A stretch of DNA of 64,000 nt from SZUA-442 sp035461905 (GTDB lineage Bacteria; Actinomycetota; Acidimicrobiia; Spongiisociales; UBA5794), in contig DATHUV010000034.1 in assembly GCA_035461905.1 (NCBI GenBank), forward strand, positions 1 to 64,000, read 5' to 3'. This document shows, piece after piece, positions 33,112 through 42,513 of this stretch. The position numbers and the translations under genes were made by a program. The notes beneath the pieces are model-generated. The model searched no databases, was not told where the DNA came from, and was given only the letters and a program-made list of their open reading frames with translations. How positions within the stretch are numbered: position 1 is the stretch's first letter; each line of letters starts with the position of its first letter.

Positions 33112-34128
33112 TCAGCGGATCTCGACGGCGCGGTCCCCGGCGACGACCCTGCCGATCACCGACGCAGGCAGTTCGGACGTCTCGAACGCCCGCATCGTCG
33201 CATCCACGTCGTCCTCGGCAACGATCGCCGTGAACCCGATTCCCATGTTGAAGGTGCGGAACATCTCACCAAGGGGGATACCCCCCACCTTCTGGAGGAC
33301 CGAGAACACGTGGGGAACCTCCCAACTCGACCGCTCGATGACCGCTCGGGAGCCCTCGGGGAGCACACGAATCACGTTGCCGGGAAGGCCGCCGCCCGTG
33401 ATGTGCGCGAGGCCGTGCGCCACGACCCGAGCGTTGAGGTTCACGACCGCCGGTGCGTACACGATGCTCGGCTGGAGCAGGACGTGGGCGGTCGGCGTCG
33501 AGGTGTCGGGGAAGTCGGCGTCGAGGGGCAGCCCTTTCGCGATGATGGCTCGTACGAGGGAGAAGCCGTTCGAGCGGAGGTTCGGGCTCTCCACGCCGAT
33601 GATGACGTCACCGGGTCCGACGTTCTCCGCGTTCACCTCCTCGCCCATCTCCACGATGCCCAGGGCCGTCGCCGAGATGTCGAACTGGCCCGGCGCCATG
33701 ATGCCGGGGTGCTCGGCCGTCTCCCCTCCGAGGAGGGCGATGTCAGCTGCTGAACATGCATCAGCGATGGACTCGATGAGCGTCTCGACCATGTCGACGT
33801 CGAGGGTGCCGACCGCCACATAGTCCGTCATCGCAATCGGTTGGGCGCCAGCTGCGGCGAGATCATCTGCGACCATAGCGACGAGATCGAAGCCGAGGCC
33901 CTCGATCAGTCCCGCTTGTCGAGCGACCTCCGCCTTGGTGCCGACGCCGTCCGTCGACATCATCAGCACGGGAACCCGGAACCCGGCGGGGATCTGGATA
34001 CCGGCGGCGAATCCGCCGAAGCCGCCTACGACGTCCTCGGTCCAGGTCGCCGTTACGCGCCACCCGATCCGTTCGACCAGTTCGTCGGCGGCGTCGAGGT
34101 TGACGCCCGCGTTCTTGTAGCTCGTCAT
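33112..34128 (-). CDS. purM: Phosphoribosylformylglycinamidine cyclo-ligase (AIR synthetase)
   Basis: A 338-residue enzyme that makes AIR from FGAM with ATP. It has the PurM signature MSTDGVGTKAEVA, the ALLGGETAEHPGIM loop and HITGGGLPGNVIRVLPEG. The ATG at 34128 overlaps the purF stop (ATGA) and has GGAGAGGA upstream. It lies downstream of purF in a two-gene unit. Confidence 0.96.
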   Translation of the reverse strand: MTSYKNAGVNLDAADELVERIGWRVTATWTEDVVGGFGGFAAGIQIPAGFRVPVLMMSTDGVGTKAEVARQAGLIEGLGFDLVAMVADDLAAAGAQPIAMTDYVAVGTLDVDMVETLIESIADACSAADIALLGGETAEHPGIMAPGQFDISATALGIVEMGEEVNAENVGPGDVIIGVESPNLRSNGFSLVRAIIAKGLPLDADFPDTSTPTAHVLLQPSIVYAPAVVNLNARVVAHGLAHITGGGLPGNVIRVLPEGSRAVIERSSWEVPHVFSVLQKVGGIPLGEMFRTFNMGIGFTAIVAEDDVDATMRAFETSELPASVIGRVVAGDRAVEIR

Positions 34129-35549
34129 GGGGTCCTCTCCAGGAGGAACTTGCTGTCGTTGAGGGGGACGTCGGTCGGATAGTCCCCGGAGAGGCATGCG
34201 GTGCAGAACGAGGCAGGGTCGGATCGGGTCGCCTCGATCAGGTTGGCGAGTTCGAGGTATGCGATCGAGTCGACCTCGAGGTGCTCGGCGATCTCCTCGA
34301 CGGAGCGTCCCGCGGCGAGCAGGGTCGCTCGGTCCCCCGTGTCCATGCCGTAGAAGCACGGCCATCGGTACGGAGGGGACGAGATACGCAGGTGGATCTC
34401 GGTTGCCCCGGCCTCTCGGACCATCGCGACGAGTTGGCGGGTGGTCGAGCCTCGAACGATGGAGTCGTCGACCAGCACGACCCGTTTCCCCGACACCACG
34501 CTGGGCATCGGGTTGAGCTTCATGCGGACCCCGCGGTCGCGCATCGACTGGGCAGGCTGGATGAACGTGCGCCCGACGTAGCGATTCTTCACCAGTCCGT
34601 CGGAGTACGGGATACCGCTCACCGCGGCGAAGCCTTGTGCTGCGGGGATCCCCGATTCGGGTACGGGCACGACGACGTCCGCCTCGACCGGCGCCTGGGT
34701 CGCGAGCAACCTGCCCATGTTCTGGCGTTTGGTGTGGACGTTGCGGCCCAACAGTGTGGAGTCGGGGCGGGCGAAGTAGACGAACTCGAAGATGCACAGA
34801 TCCGTCGTGGTCTTCGCAAACGGCTCGATGAACCTGGGGCCGTGCTCGTCGATGACCACCATCTCGCCCGGTGCGATCTCACGGACCAACTCGGCGCCGA
34901 GGATGTCGAGCGCGGCAGTCTCGGATGCGATGACCCAGCTTCCGTCGAGGGATCCGAGGCACAGCGGCCGGAACCCGTGGGGATCACGGACGCCGACGAG
35001 GGTGCTGGTGTCCATCACGGTGAGCGTGAAGGCGCCATCGAACGTGGGGAGCACCTTGGCGAGCGCATCGGGAAGGTCGAGGTCCTCGGTCGTCATCGTG
35101 TGCGCAATGGCCTCGGTCATCAGCTCGGAGTCCGTTGTCGCTGCGACGGGCCCGAATCGCTGGGAGAGTTCCGCCGTGTTCGTCAGGTTCCCGTTGTGGG
35201 CGAGGGCGATGCCGTTTCGCCCGAGGTGGCGGAACACGGGTTGGCTGTTCTCCCAGCTGTTGGATCCGGTGGTGGAGTAGCGCGTGTGGCCGATGGCGAG
35301 GTGGCCCGGCAGTCCCGCGAGTACCGACTCGTCGAATACCTGGGCGACGAGCCCGAGGTCCTTGTACACGGTGATGTTGTCGGTGTCACTCACCGCGATG
35401 CCTGCGCTCTCCTGTCCCCGGTGTTGGAGGGCGAAGAGGCCGAAGTAGGTCAGGCGGGCAGCTTCGATCCCGGGACCGATGATCCCGAAGACTCCGCAGG
35501 CCTCACCTGGCCTGTCGAGTACAGGATCGCCGAGTGGTTGCTCGCTCAC
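34125..35549 (-). CDS. purF: Amidophosphoribosyltransferase
   Basis: A 474-residue enzyme for the first step of purine synthesis. A short propeptide precedes the N-terminal nucleophile Cys18 (GEACGVFGI). The glutaminase domain contains HTRYSTTGSN and AHNGNLTN, and the PRPP loop VVLVDDSIVRGSTT is in the C-terminal half. Cysteines in LCIFEFVYF, PCFYGMD and FCTACLSGD fit the [4Fe-4S] PurF type of B. subtilis, which is oxygen-labile. The start is GTG 35549 with TACACT 7 nt upstream; the long upstream extension is spurious. Confidence 0.96.
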   Translation of the reverse strand: MSEQPLGDPVLDRPGEACGVFGIIGPGIEAARLTYFGLFALQHRGQESAGIAVSDTDNITVYKDLGLVAQVFDESVLAGLPGHLAIGHTRYSTTGSNSWENSQPVFRHLGRNGIALAHNGNLTNTAELSQRFGPVAATTDSELMTEAIAHTMTTEDLDLPDALAKVLPTFDGAFTLTVMDTSTLVGVRDPHGFRPLCLGSLDGSWVIASETAALDILGAELVREIAPGEMVVIDEHGPRFIEPFAKTTTDLCIFEFVYFARPDSTLLGRNVHTKRQNMGRLLATQAPVEADVVVPVPESGIPAAQGFAAVSGIPYSDGLVKNRYVGRTFIQPAQSMRDRGVRMKLNPMPSVVSGKRVVLVDDSIVRGSTTRQLVAMVREAGATEIHLRISSPPYRWPCFYGMDTGDRATLLAAGRSVEEIAEHLEVDSIAYLELANLIEATRSDPASFCTACLSGDYPTDVPLNDSKFLLERTP

Positions 35550-35556
35550 GGCGGGC

Positions 35557-35562
35557 AGTGTA
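35557..35562 (-). promoter_or_regulatory. -10 element of purF (leaderless type)
   Basis: TACACT on the minus strand, 7 nt before the GTG at 35549. Confidence 0.5.
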
Positions 35563-35584
35563 CCCGCCGTGAGCCATGCCCATC

Positions 35585-36421
35585 TCAGAGTGCGATCGTC
35601 ACGGCGATCGCACCGGCGATGACAGCCATCGCGATCAGGGTGCGAATCGTGCGTGCGTTCGGCTTCCCGACGGCGAACACCGACCAGAGCCAGGCGATGA
35701 CAAGACCGCCGGCGAGGCCTCCCAGGTGGGCACGCCAATCGATGCCCCCGACGAGCAGGGGTAGTGCGAGGTTGATGGCGAGGAGGACGCCCAACTGGTT
35801 GAACATCGCCCGTCCACCCGGTGTCCCGCGCATCTTCCATGCCACGAAGATCCACGCACCGAACAGCCCGAAGATTGCACCGGATGCGCCGATCGACACC
35901 TGGAGCGGCGATCCGAAGATGTACGACGCCGCACCGCCGGTACCTGCGGTTGCGATGTACAACGCGGCGAATGCGGGCCCTCCGACCTGGTACTCGAGGC
36001 GGGGACCGAACAGGTACAGGGCGTACATGTTGAACAGGATGTGCATCAGCCCACCGTGGAGGAGTGCGGCTGTGAAGATCCGATACCACTCACCCTCGGC
36101 CACGAGGAAATTGATGAGCGCGAGGTTCTCGAGGAGCCATCGGTCCAATTCCGGAGAGAGGAATCCGAGCACGAAGATGAACGTCGTGATCCCGATGATG
36201 GCGAACGACACGGGCGACGTCTGATACGACGGTCGACCGACCGTGTGCCGTGCCTGGACGACCCGCGCCCTGGCGTCGGGTTCAGCGCACTCTGGGCACT
36301 TCTGACCCACCGACGCGTCACGTGAGCACTCCACGCAGATGGGACGGCCACAGCTCGTGCACGACAGCCTCGTCGGGCGGTCGGGATGCCGGTAACAGGT
36401 GGTGGTGATGGAGTCGCTCAT
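35585..36421 (-). CDS. Rhomboid intramembrane serine protease with N-terminal zinc-binding box
   Basis: About 278 residues. Residues 8-46 hold a B-box-like cysteine/histidine cluster (TCYRHPDRP, CTSCGRPICVEC, KCPEC) that probably binds zinc in the cytoplasm. Six or more helices follow, with catalytic Ser180 in GASGAIFG and His232 in WRAHLGG. It cleaves membrane helices; the substrate is unknown. ATG 36421 is chosen; GTG 36427 in the same frame is possible. TACCGT lies 9 nt upstream of the ATG. Confidence 0.93.
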   Translation of the reverse strand: MSDSITTTCYRHPDRPTRLSCTSCGRPICVECSRDASVGQKCPECAEPDARARVVQARHTVGRPSYQTSPVSFAIIGITTFIFVLGFLSPELDRWLLENLALINFLVAEGEWYRIFTAALLHGGLMHILFNMYALYLFGPRLEYQVGGPAFAALYIATAGTGGAASYIFGSPLQVSIGASGAIFGLFGAWIFVAWKMRGTPGGRAMFNQLGVLLAINLALPLLVGGIDWRAHLGGLAGGLVIAWLWSVFAVGKPNARTIRTLIAMAVIAGAIAVTIAL

Positions 36422-36488
36422 CGCCACGCAACGGTAACGACGTCACCGGTTTGCTTCCTCGACCCTCTTGGCGCACGGGACGATGCGC

Positions 36489-37904
36489 TCACGGGTCGGG
36501 CACCGGTGGATGCCGGAGCCACAGCATCGTTGCCTCCTGGAAGGCGTAGGCGGCGCGCAGGACGTCGACGTCGGCTTTCGGGCGGCCAACGATCTGGAGG
36601 CCGACCGGCAGGCCGTCCGGAGTGAACCCTCCCGGAACCGAGATCGCCGGGAGGCCGGTCAGGGAGATCAGATAACAACTGGCGAACCACGACGTGTAGT
36701 TGGCCATCGGCTGGCCTGCGATCTCGGTCGGATACTCGACCGACACCGGGAACGGTGGCACCGCCGCCGTCGGGAGGGCGAGAAACCGGTGCTCGTCGAG
36801 GAACTTCACAACGCGGTTTCGGACCCTCGTTCGGGTCTCGATCGCGGCACCGACCTGCTCGGTGGTGAGTGACAGGCCGTACTCGGTGTTCTCGTGGATG
36901 GCGGCCTTGTAGGCGTCCGGATCCCGCCGAAGAGCTTCGGCGAACTCTCGTGCGTAGACGAAACCGCGCAACACCGTGAACGCCTCGTCGGCGTCGCGGA
37001 AGCTCGGTGCGTCGTCCGTCAAGACGAATCCGATGTCGGACAGGGTCTCTCGAGCCGGCGACAGCGCTTGGGTGACGACAGGGTCGATGGCAAGCTCCCC
37101 GAGATCCTCGGACCATGCGACGGGGACACCTGTCCAGTCCCCTGCGAGCGGCGTCGCGAACACCGACCCCGGTTGGTCGATCGAGATCGGGATCCGGGGG
37201 TCAGGCCCTGCGGTGGCCGCCATGAACAGGGCGATGTCCTCCACCGTCCGAGCGATCGGCCCGTGGACGCTGTGGTCGGCCCATACGTCCTTGGACGGCC
37301 AGGACGGGATCCTCCCGGGGGACGGGCGGAATCCGACCGTGTTGGTGAACGACGCCGGGTTCCGCAGTGAAGCGCCGTAGTCCGAACCGTCCGCAAGGGC
37401 GGCCATGCCGGTTGCGATCGCGACCGCCGCTCCGCCGGAGGATCCCCCCGGCGTGTACTCGGGATTCCACGGGTTCCTCGTTGCGCCGAACACCTCGTTG
37501 AACGTCTGGCTCCCCGCACCGTGCTGTGGTGTGTTGGTCTTGCCGAGGGTCACCGCACCGGCGCGCTGCTGACGCTCAACGATCAGCGCGTTGCGGGTCG
37601 GCACGTACGATCGGTACACAGGCGAGCCGAACGTGGTGCGGATGCCAGCCGTCTCGTGGGTGTCCTTGTGCACGACGGGGAGGCCGGTGAGGAGGGGGAT
37701 GTCACCTCCTGAGGCGAGGGTCCGGTCGGCCTCCTCGGCCATCTCCCTCGCGATGTCAGGGACGAGGGTCACGATCGCATTGAGCTGAGGATTGACACGC
37801 TCGATCTGGAGGAGGTGGGCGTCGAGCAATTCCGACGCGGAGATCTCGCGCCGTCGCAGCATCGCCGCGTGGTCGACAGCCCGAAGCCTCACCAGGTCGC
37901 TCAT
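36489..37904 (-). CDS. Amidase signature-family hydrolase
   Basis: About 471 residues with the Ser-cisSer-Lys triad: Lys in LPVVHKDT, cis-Ser in TPGGSSGGAAVA and the nucleophile Ser in DYGASLRNPA. The last motif departs from the common G-G-S-I-R form but keeps the Ser. The start is uncertain among three in-frame ATGs at 37904, 37913 and 37922. Substrates are amides of unknown type. It is placed between two purine gene blocks without an obvious link. Confidence 0.9.
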   Translation of the reverse strand: MSDLVRLRAVDHAAMLRRREISASELLDAHLLQIERVNPQLNAIVTLVPDIAREMAEEADRTLASGGDIPLLTGLPVVHKDTHETAGIRTTFGSPVYRSYVPTRNALIVERQQRAGAVTLGKTNTPQHGAGSQTFNEVFGATRNPWNPEYTPGGSSGGAAVAIATGMAALADGSDYGASLRNPASFTNTVGFRPSPGRIPSWPSKDVWADHSVHGPIARTVEDIALFMAATAGPDPRIPISIDQPGSVFATPLAGDWTGVPVAWSEDLGELAIDPVVTQALSPARETLSDIGFVLTDDAPSFRDADEAFTVLRGFVYAREFAEALRRDPDAYKAAIHENTEYGLSLTTEQVGAAIETRTRVRNRVVKFLDEHRFLALPTAAVPPFPVSVEYPTEIAGQPMANYTSWFASCYLISLTGLPAISVPGGFTPDGLPVGLQIVGRPKADVDVLRAAYAFQEATMLWLRHPPVPDP

Positions 37905-37928
37905 GCTCCCCATCCTGCCCAACCCCGT

Positions 37929-37979
37929 GTTCTTGCGTAACTGGGTTTCACCCAGGATGGAACCCAGTTACGCAAGAAC
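37929..37979. repeat. Dispersed palindromic repeat, copy 3
   Basis: A 51-bp copy with intact 19-bp outer arms and a diverged centre (TTTCACCCAGGATGGAA). It lies between purL (stop at 38001) and the amidase start, both on the minus strand, so it may end the purC-purS-purQ-purL transcript. Confidence 0.9.
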
Positions 37980-38000
37980 GGGAGCAGGATCGGCGGTACA

Positions 38001-40157
38001 TCATGTCATGCGGCGGGGCAGGGCGCTCGCCCAGATGTCCCTCGCGGCGCCCAGCTCGATGGATCCAGCGAATCCGAAGTCGATCGTGGTTCCTCCGACG
38101 GTGCCAATGCGTCGATGAGGCACCTCGGTGTCGAGCTCATCGCCGTACCCGACCGCGATGAACCGGAGGGGGGTCTCATCGAACAGGTCGGGCCCGCTGA
38201 CGTGGTCGATGGTGACTCCCACGTCGGACGCGATTGCGATCTCCGCGAGGGCCACGGCGAGCCCGCCCGTTGAGATGTCGTGGAGGACCGGGGTGGTGAA
38301 GGCGAGTGTGGCAGCAGCGGAGACCACGCGCCGTGCCGTCTCACCGTCGACGTCCGCGGGCCGACCCCGCAGCTCACCGTTGACGATGCGGTCATACGCG
38401 GATGCGGCGAAGTCCCCCTGCGGCTCCGGTCCGACCACCCAGATCCCCATGCCGTCGGCAGCCCGATCGAGGCGAGGCGGGTGTGACGGCCTGGGATCGC
38501 AGAACCCGAGCATCCCGACCACTGGGGCGGGGTAGATGTCCACGCCGTCGGTCTGGTTGTAGAACGAGACGTTGCCGCCAACGACGGGTACGTCGAGCTC
38601 CTCACACGCCCATGCCATGCCCTCGACGGCTTCCACGAACTGCCACATGACGCCGGGCACCTCGGGGTTGCCGAAGTTGAGATTGTCGACGAGGGCATAC
38701 GGACGGGCACCCGTGACGGCGACGTTGAGGGCGGATTCGAACACGATCCTTGCGGCGCCGCGCCTCGGGTCGAGGAACGTACGGAGCGCGTCGCCGTCCG
38801 TCGACACCGCCATTGCCTTCTGTGTTCCCTTGATCCGCATGAGGGAACCGTCGTGACCCGGTTCGACCATCGTGTTGAGGAACAGCATGTGGTCGTACTG
38901 GCGCCAGATCCACGAGCGGTCGCCGATCGCAGGATCGTCGAGCAGGGTCGCCAGCGTCCAGCCCGCATCGAGGTCCTCGGGCACGACAGGAGTTCGGGCC
39001 CAGCGTTCCTCGACGTCGTCCGGCATGACCGCCGGTCGGTGGTAGATGGGGGCATCGTCCGCCAGTGACGCCGCTGGCACCTCGGCGACGAGTTCGCCCT
39101 TCGCATGCACGTTCAGGAGCGGCCCCTCGGTGATGGTGCCGATCGTCGATGCCTCGATCTCCCACTTCTCGGCGAGGGCGAGGACCTCCGCCTCGTTCTC
39201 CGGCGTGACCACGGCGAGCATGCGTTCCTGGGATTCCGACATGAGGATCTCGCCGGGGGTCATGTCGTGCTCGCGGAGATGCACCCTGTCGAGGTCGACG
39301 TCCATCCCCATGCCGCCGTTGCCTGCGACCTCAGACGTAGCGCACGAGATGCCGGCTGCCCCGAGATCCTGGATGGCGACGACGAGGCCCCTGTCGTACA
39401 GCTCGAGGCAGGCCTCGATCAGCTTCTTCTCCTCGAACGGGTCGCCGACCTGGACGTTCGGACGCTTCTCCTCGTCCCCCTCCTCGAACGATGCCGACGC
39501 GAGGATCGATGCACCGCCGATTCCGTCGCGACCCGTTGCGTTCCCGAGGAGGATGGCGAGGTTCCCGACACCCGATGCCGCTGAGAGCACGAGCTGATCC
39601 TCCTTGAGGATCCCGAGCGCCATGACGTTGACGAGGGGGTTCTTCGAGAACCGGTCAGCGAACTCGACCTCGCCGCCGAGGGTGGGGACTCCCACGGCGT
39701 TCCCATATCCGGCGATGCCGGACACAACACCCTCGAGGAGGTACCGGTTGCGTGGGTCGTCGAGTGGGCCGAAGCGGAGCGGGTCCCACACGGCGATCGG
39801 GCGTGCGCCCATCGTGAAGATGTCGCGAAGGATGCCTCCGACGCCCGTGGCTGCACCCTGGTACGGCTCGACGAAGCTCGGGTGGTTGTGGCTCTCGATC
39901 CGCAACGCCGCAAGCCACCCATCGCCGAGATCCACGACGCCCGCGTTCTCGCCGGGCCCGACGACGACCCACGGCTGGTCGGACGAGAAGCGGCCGAGAT
40001 GTGCACGGGACGACTTGTACGAGCAGTGCTCTGACCACATCACCGAGTACATGGCGAGTTCTGCGGCCATGGGTTCGCGCCCAAGGATCTCGACGACGTG
40101 CTGGTATTCGTCGTCCGTCATCCCGAGGCGAACGTGTGCTGGCGTGTCGAGTGTCAT
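38001..40157 (-). CDS. purL: Phosphoribosylformylglycinamidine synthase, large subunit
   Basis: The 718-residue small-type PurL catalyses ATP-dependent FGAM formation with ammonia from PurQ. Key parts are WSEHCSYKSSR, RIESHNHPSFVEPYQGAATG, VQDLGAAGISCA-like QDLGAAGI and VVGGNVSFYNQT. The length is that of the three-subunit PurLQS system and not of the 1300-residue fused form. Its ATG overlaps the purQ stop. Confidence 0.97.
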   Translation of the reverse strand: MTLDTPAHVRLGMTDDEYQHVVEILGREPMAAELAMYSVMWSEHCSYKSSRAHLGRFSSDQPWVVVGPGENAGVVDLGDGWLAALRIESHNHPSFVEPYQGAATGVGGILRDIFTMGARPIAVWDPLRFGPLDDPRNRYLLEGVVSGIAGYGNAVGVPTLGGEVEFADRFSKNPLVNVMALGILKEDQLVLSAASGVGNLAILLGNATGRDGIGGASILASASFEEGDEEKRPNVQVGDPFEEKKLIEACLELYDRGLVVAIQDLGAAGISCATSEVAGNGGMGMDVDLDRVHLREHDMTPGEILMSESQERMLAVVTPENEAEVLALAEKWEIEASTIGTITEGPLLNVHAKGELVAEVPAASLADDAPIYHRPAVMPDDVEERWARTPVVPEDLDAGWTLATLLDDPAIGDRSWIWRQYDHMLFLNTMVEPGHDGSLMRIKGTQKAMAVSTDGDALRTFLDPRRGAARIVFESALNVAVTGARPYALVDNLNFGNPEVPGVMWQFVEAVEGMAWACEELDVPVVGGNVSFYNQTDGVDIYPAPVVGMLGFCDPRPSHPPRLDRAADGMGIWVVGPEPQGDFAASAYDRIVNGELRGRPADVDGETARRVVSAAATLAFTTPVLHDISTGGLAVALAEIAIASDVGVTIDHVSGPDLFDETPLRFIAVGYGDELDTEVPHRRIGTVGGTTIDFGFAGSIELGAARDIWASALPRRMT

Positions 40158-40846
40158 ACGAGGAGGGCTTCGGTCGAAGCCACGAAACTCTCGATGAGGA
40201 TCATCCCGTCGGAGGACCCGAGGATCTCCTCCGATGCGCGCTCGGGATGTGGCATGAGCCCTGCGACGTTGCGGTTCGCGTTCGTGATGCCGGCGATCGA
40301 GTTGGTGGATCCGTTCGGGTTGGCTACGTCCGAGACGACACCAGAGCGGTCCGAGTACCTCAGGATCACGTCACCGGCGTCCTCGATCGCGTCGATGTCG
40401 GCGGCGACGTAGTTGCCCTCGTAGGAGTTGAGCGGGATCTCGATCACCTGCCCGACGGTTGCGGCCCTGGTGAGCACGCTGTCCGTCGATTCGACGCGCA
40501 TGTGGATCGGCTTGCAGACGAACTTGAGGTCCCTGTTGGCCACGAGCGCGCCGGGAAGGAGGCCTGCTTCGCACAGGATCTGGAAGCCGTTGCAGATGCC
40601 GATCACCGGCGTAGCCGTGCCGCCGAGCTGCTCGACCGTGGCCATGATCGGGGAGAACCGGGCGATGGCCCCGGTACGCAGGTAGTCGCCGTGGGCGAAC
40701 CCGCCGGGAAGCACGATGCCATCGGCACCCGAGAGGTCGGTCTCACGGTGCCACACGAGATCCGCATCGGCCCCTGCGAGGTGGAGGGCGTGGACGATGT
40801 CGTGTTCGCAGTTGGTGCCCGGGAACACTGCAACGGCGATCCTCAT
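40154..40846 (-). CDS. purQ: Phosphoribosylformylglycinamidine synthase, glutaminase subunit
   Basis: A 230-residue class I glutamine amidotransferase with the nucleophile elbow GICNGFQ and the His/Glu pair in LMPHPERA. It feeds ammonia to PurL. It overlaps purL and purS by four bases on both sides. The start at 40846 (MRIAVAVFPGTNCE) is typical of the family. Confidence 0.97.
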   Translation of the reverse strand: MRIAVAVFPGTNCEHDIVHALHLAGADADLVWHRETDLSGADGIVLPGGFAHGDYLRTGAIARFSPIMATVEQLGGTATPVIGICNGFQILCEAGLLPGALVANRDLKFVCKPIHMRVESTDSVLTRAATVGQVIEIPLNSYEGNYVAADIDAIEDAGDVILRYSDRSGVVSDVANPNGSTNSIAGITNANRNVAGLMPHPERASEEILGSSDGMILIESFVASTEALLV

Positions 40847-41091
40847 GTGAGGGTCTCGATCTCGTAGCGCTCCATGACCGGGTTCGCGAGCAGCTTGGTG
40901 CACATGGCGTCGAGGCGTTCACGTGCCTCGGCTGGATCGTCGGTGTCGATGGTCAGGGTGATGATGCGACCGAAGGACACTTCGGCGACCTCGTCGAATC
41001 CGAGATCGGTCAGCGCCTTGTGGGTCGTCGAACCCTCGGGGTCGGACAGGCCCGGCTTGCGGGTGATCGTGACGCGGTATCTCTGGCTCAT
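40843..41091 (-). CDS. purS: Phosphoribosylformylglycinamidine synthase subunit PurS
   Basis: An 82-residue PurS with the conserved KPGLSDPEGSTTHKALTDLG start and the C-terminal MCTKLLANPVMERYEIE. It bridges PurL and PurQ. Four-base overlaps with purC and purQ show a single operon. Confidence 0.96.
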   Translation of the reverse strand: MSQRYRVTITRKPGLSDPEGSTTHKALTDLGFDEVAEVSFGRIITLTIDTDDPAEARERLDAMCTKLLANPVMERYEIETLT

Positions 41092-41978
41092 CGAGCGCCC
41101 ATCGCTTCGAGGTAGCTCGAGAAGCTTGTCCCCGTGAGCGCCTCGTACGCGCTGATGTAGCGATCGGACGTCTGATCAACGACGTGATCCGGCAGGGGTG
41201 GAGCCGGCGGCGTCTTGTCCCAACCGTCCTGGGCTTCGAGCCAGTCGCGAACGGGTTGCTTGTCGAACGACGGCATGACCGCTCCCTCGGACCACTCGTC
41301 GGAGGGCCAGTAGCGCGAGCTATCGGGTGTGAGGACCTCGTCGATGAGGATGATCTCGTCGTCGACCCTGCCGAACTCGAACTTGGTGTCCGCGAGGATG
41401 ATCCCCCGTGCGGCTGCGTACTCGGCGCCAGCGATGTAGATGGCGAGCGACCGCGCCCTGAGCTCCTCGTACAGGTCGTTCCCGACAAATGCTCGGGCGT
41501 CGGCTTCCGAGAGGTTCTCATCGTGTCCCGACTCCGCCTTGGTGGCGGGAGTGAAGATGGGCTCGGGGAGCTTGCTTGCCATCTGCAGGCCCGGTGGGAG
41601 GTGCTCAGTGGTCGGGCCGCCGCCGGATGCGTACTCCTTCCAGGAGGATCCGTAGAGGTAGCCGCGGATGACGCACTCCATCGGGATGACCTCGGCCGCC
41701 CTCACGAGCATTGCCCTGCCCGCATACTCGGCCTGTTCGCTAACCGAGAGGAAGTCCATCGACGACGTGTCCACCGAGACGAGGTGGTGGGGTGTGTCGA
41801 GGATGTCGAACCAGTGGAGCGAGACGCCGGTGAGTACCTGGCCCTTGTGGGGGATGTCCTCGCCGAGCACCACGTCGAAGGCCGAGATCCGGTCGCTTGC
41901 GACGATGAGGAGGTGGTCGTGATCGATCCTGAAGATCTCGCGGACCTTGCCCGATCCCACGTGTTCAAGTGCCGCCAC
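41088..41978 (-). CDS. purC: SAICAR synthetase
   Basis: A 296-residue enzyme joining CAIR and aspartate. It has GSGKVREIF, ASDRISAFDVVL, the signature LADTKFEFG and IDEVLTPDSSRYW. At about 300 residues it is the longer, fungal-like bacterial form. The start is GTG 41978, with TAGGAT 7 nt upstream. It heads purC-purS-purQ-purL and diverges from the globin gene. Confidence 0.96.
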   Translation of the reverse strand: MAALEHVGSGKVREIFRIDHDHLLIVASDRISAFDVVLGEDIPHKGQVLTGVSLHWFDILDTPHHLVSVDTSSMDFLSVSEQAEYAGRAMLVRAAEVIPMECVIRGYLYGSSWKEYASGGGPTTEHLPPGLQMASKLPEPIFTPATKAESGHDENLSEADARAFVGNDLYEELRARSLAIYIAGAEYAAARGIILADTKFEFGRVDDEIILIDEVLTPDSSRYWPSDEWSEGAVMPSFDKQPVRDWLEAQDGWDKTPPAPPLPDHVVDQTSDRYISAYEALTGTSFSSYLEAMGAR

Positions 41979-41985
41979 GGGGGCG

Positions 41986-41991
41986 ATCCTA
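41986..41991 (-). promoter_or_regulatory. -10 element of the purC operon (leaderless type)
   Basis: TAGGAT on the minus strand, 7 nt before the GTG at 41978. Confidence 0.5.
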
Positions 41992-42045
41992 GTGCCGGTG
42001 CCGAACCTGCCGATGTGTCCGGTGCGGTCGCCGGAACGCGATTCC

Positions 42046-42051
42046 TACCCT
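42046..42051 (+). promoter_or_regulatory. -10 element of the truncated globin gene (leaderless type)
   Basis: TACCCT followed by 6 nt and the ATG at 42058. Confidence 0.55.
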
Positions 42052-42057
42052 CGCCCC

Positions 42058-42453
42058 ATGGACGCTGTGCATCCTTGGGGTTCCGCGGATACACCGTTCG
42101 ACGAGCTCGGCGGTGAGGGGACGATTCGCGCCATCGTCGATCGCTTCTACGACATCATCGACGCTGATGCACCGGTGCTTCGTGCCATGCTCCCCGCCAA
42201 CGACTCCGTGTCGCGCGACAAGCTCTACTCCTACCTCGTCGAATGGACCGGTGGCCCTGCCCTGTACTCACCGACGCGAGGCCACCCCCGCATGCGCGCC
42301 AGGCACCTCCCGTTCCCCATCGGAGAAGAGGAGGTCCTCACGTGGCTCGCCTGCATGGCCCGCGCCCTCGACGATGCACGGGTCGAGGGCCCGCTGCGAT
42401 CATTCCTCGACGAGCGCCTCACCTCCCTCGCCCACCACATGCGCAACCAATGA
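42058..42453 (+). CDS. Group II truncated hemoglobin
   Basis: A 131-residue 2/2 globin. FDELGGEGTIRAIVDRFYDII is broken into the family's A/B helices, and YLVEWTGGPALYSPTRGHPR is followed by the proximal His in RARHLPFPI, as in TrHb2 (YjbI/GlbO) proteins. It binds heme and may handle O2, NO or peroxide. The -10 element fixes the ATG at 42058. It stands alone between two purine operons and converges with purB across a palindromic repeat. Confidence 0.92.
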   Translation: MDAVHPWGSADTPFDELGGEGTIRAIVDRFYDIIDADAPVLRAMLPANDSVSRDKLYSYLVEWTGGPALYSPTRGHPRMRARHLPFPIGEEEVLTWLACMARALDDARVEGPLRSFLDERLTSLAHHMRNQ

Positions 42454-42461
42454 TCTCTCCC

Positions 42462-42513
42462 GTTCTTGCGTAACTGGGTTCCACCCATGCGTGAAACCCA
42501 GTTACGCAAGAAC
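42462..42513. repeat. Dispersed palindromic repeat, copy 4 (contains the purB stop)
   Basis: A 52-bp copy between the converging globin and purB genes. Its right arm, read on the minus strand, gives GTT CTT GCG TAA, the last three codons and stop of purB (stop at 42502-42504). It can serve as a two-way terminator. Confidence 0.9.

Noticed and set aside
34281..36224. A 647-codon plus-strand open frame
   Set aside because: It covers purF and the rhomboid gene on the opposite strand. Low-complexity charged peptide without signals.
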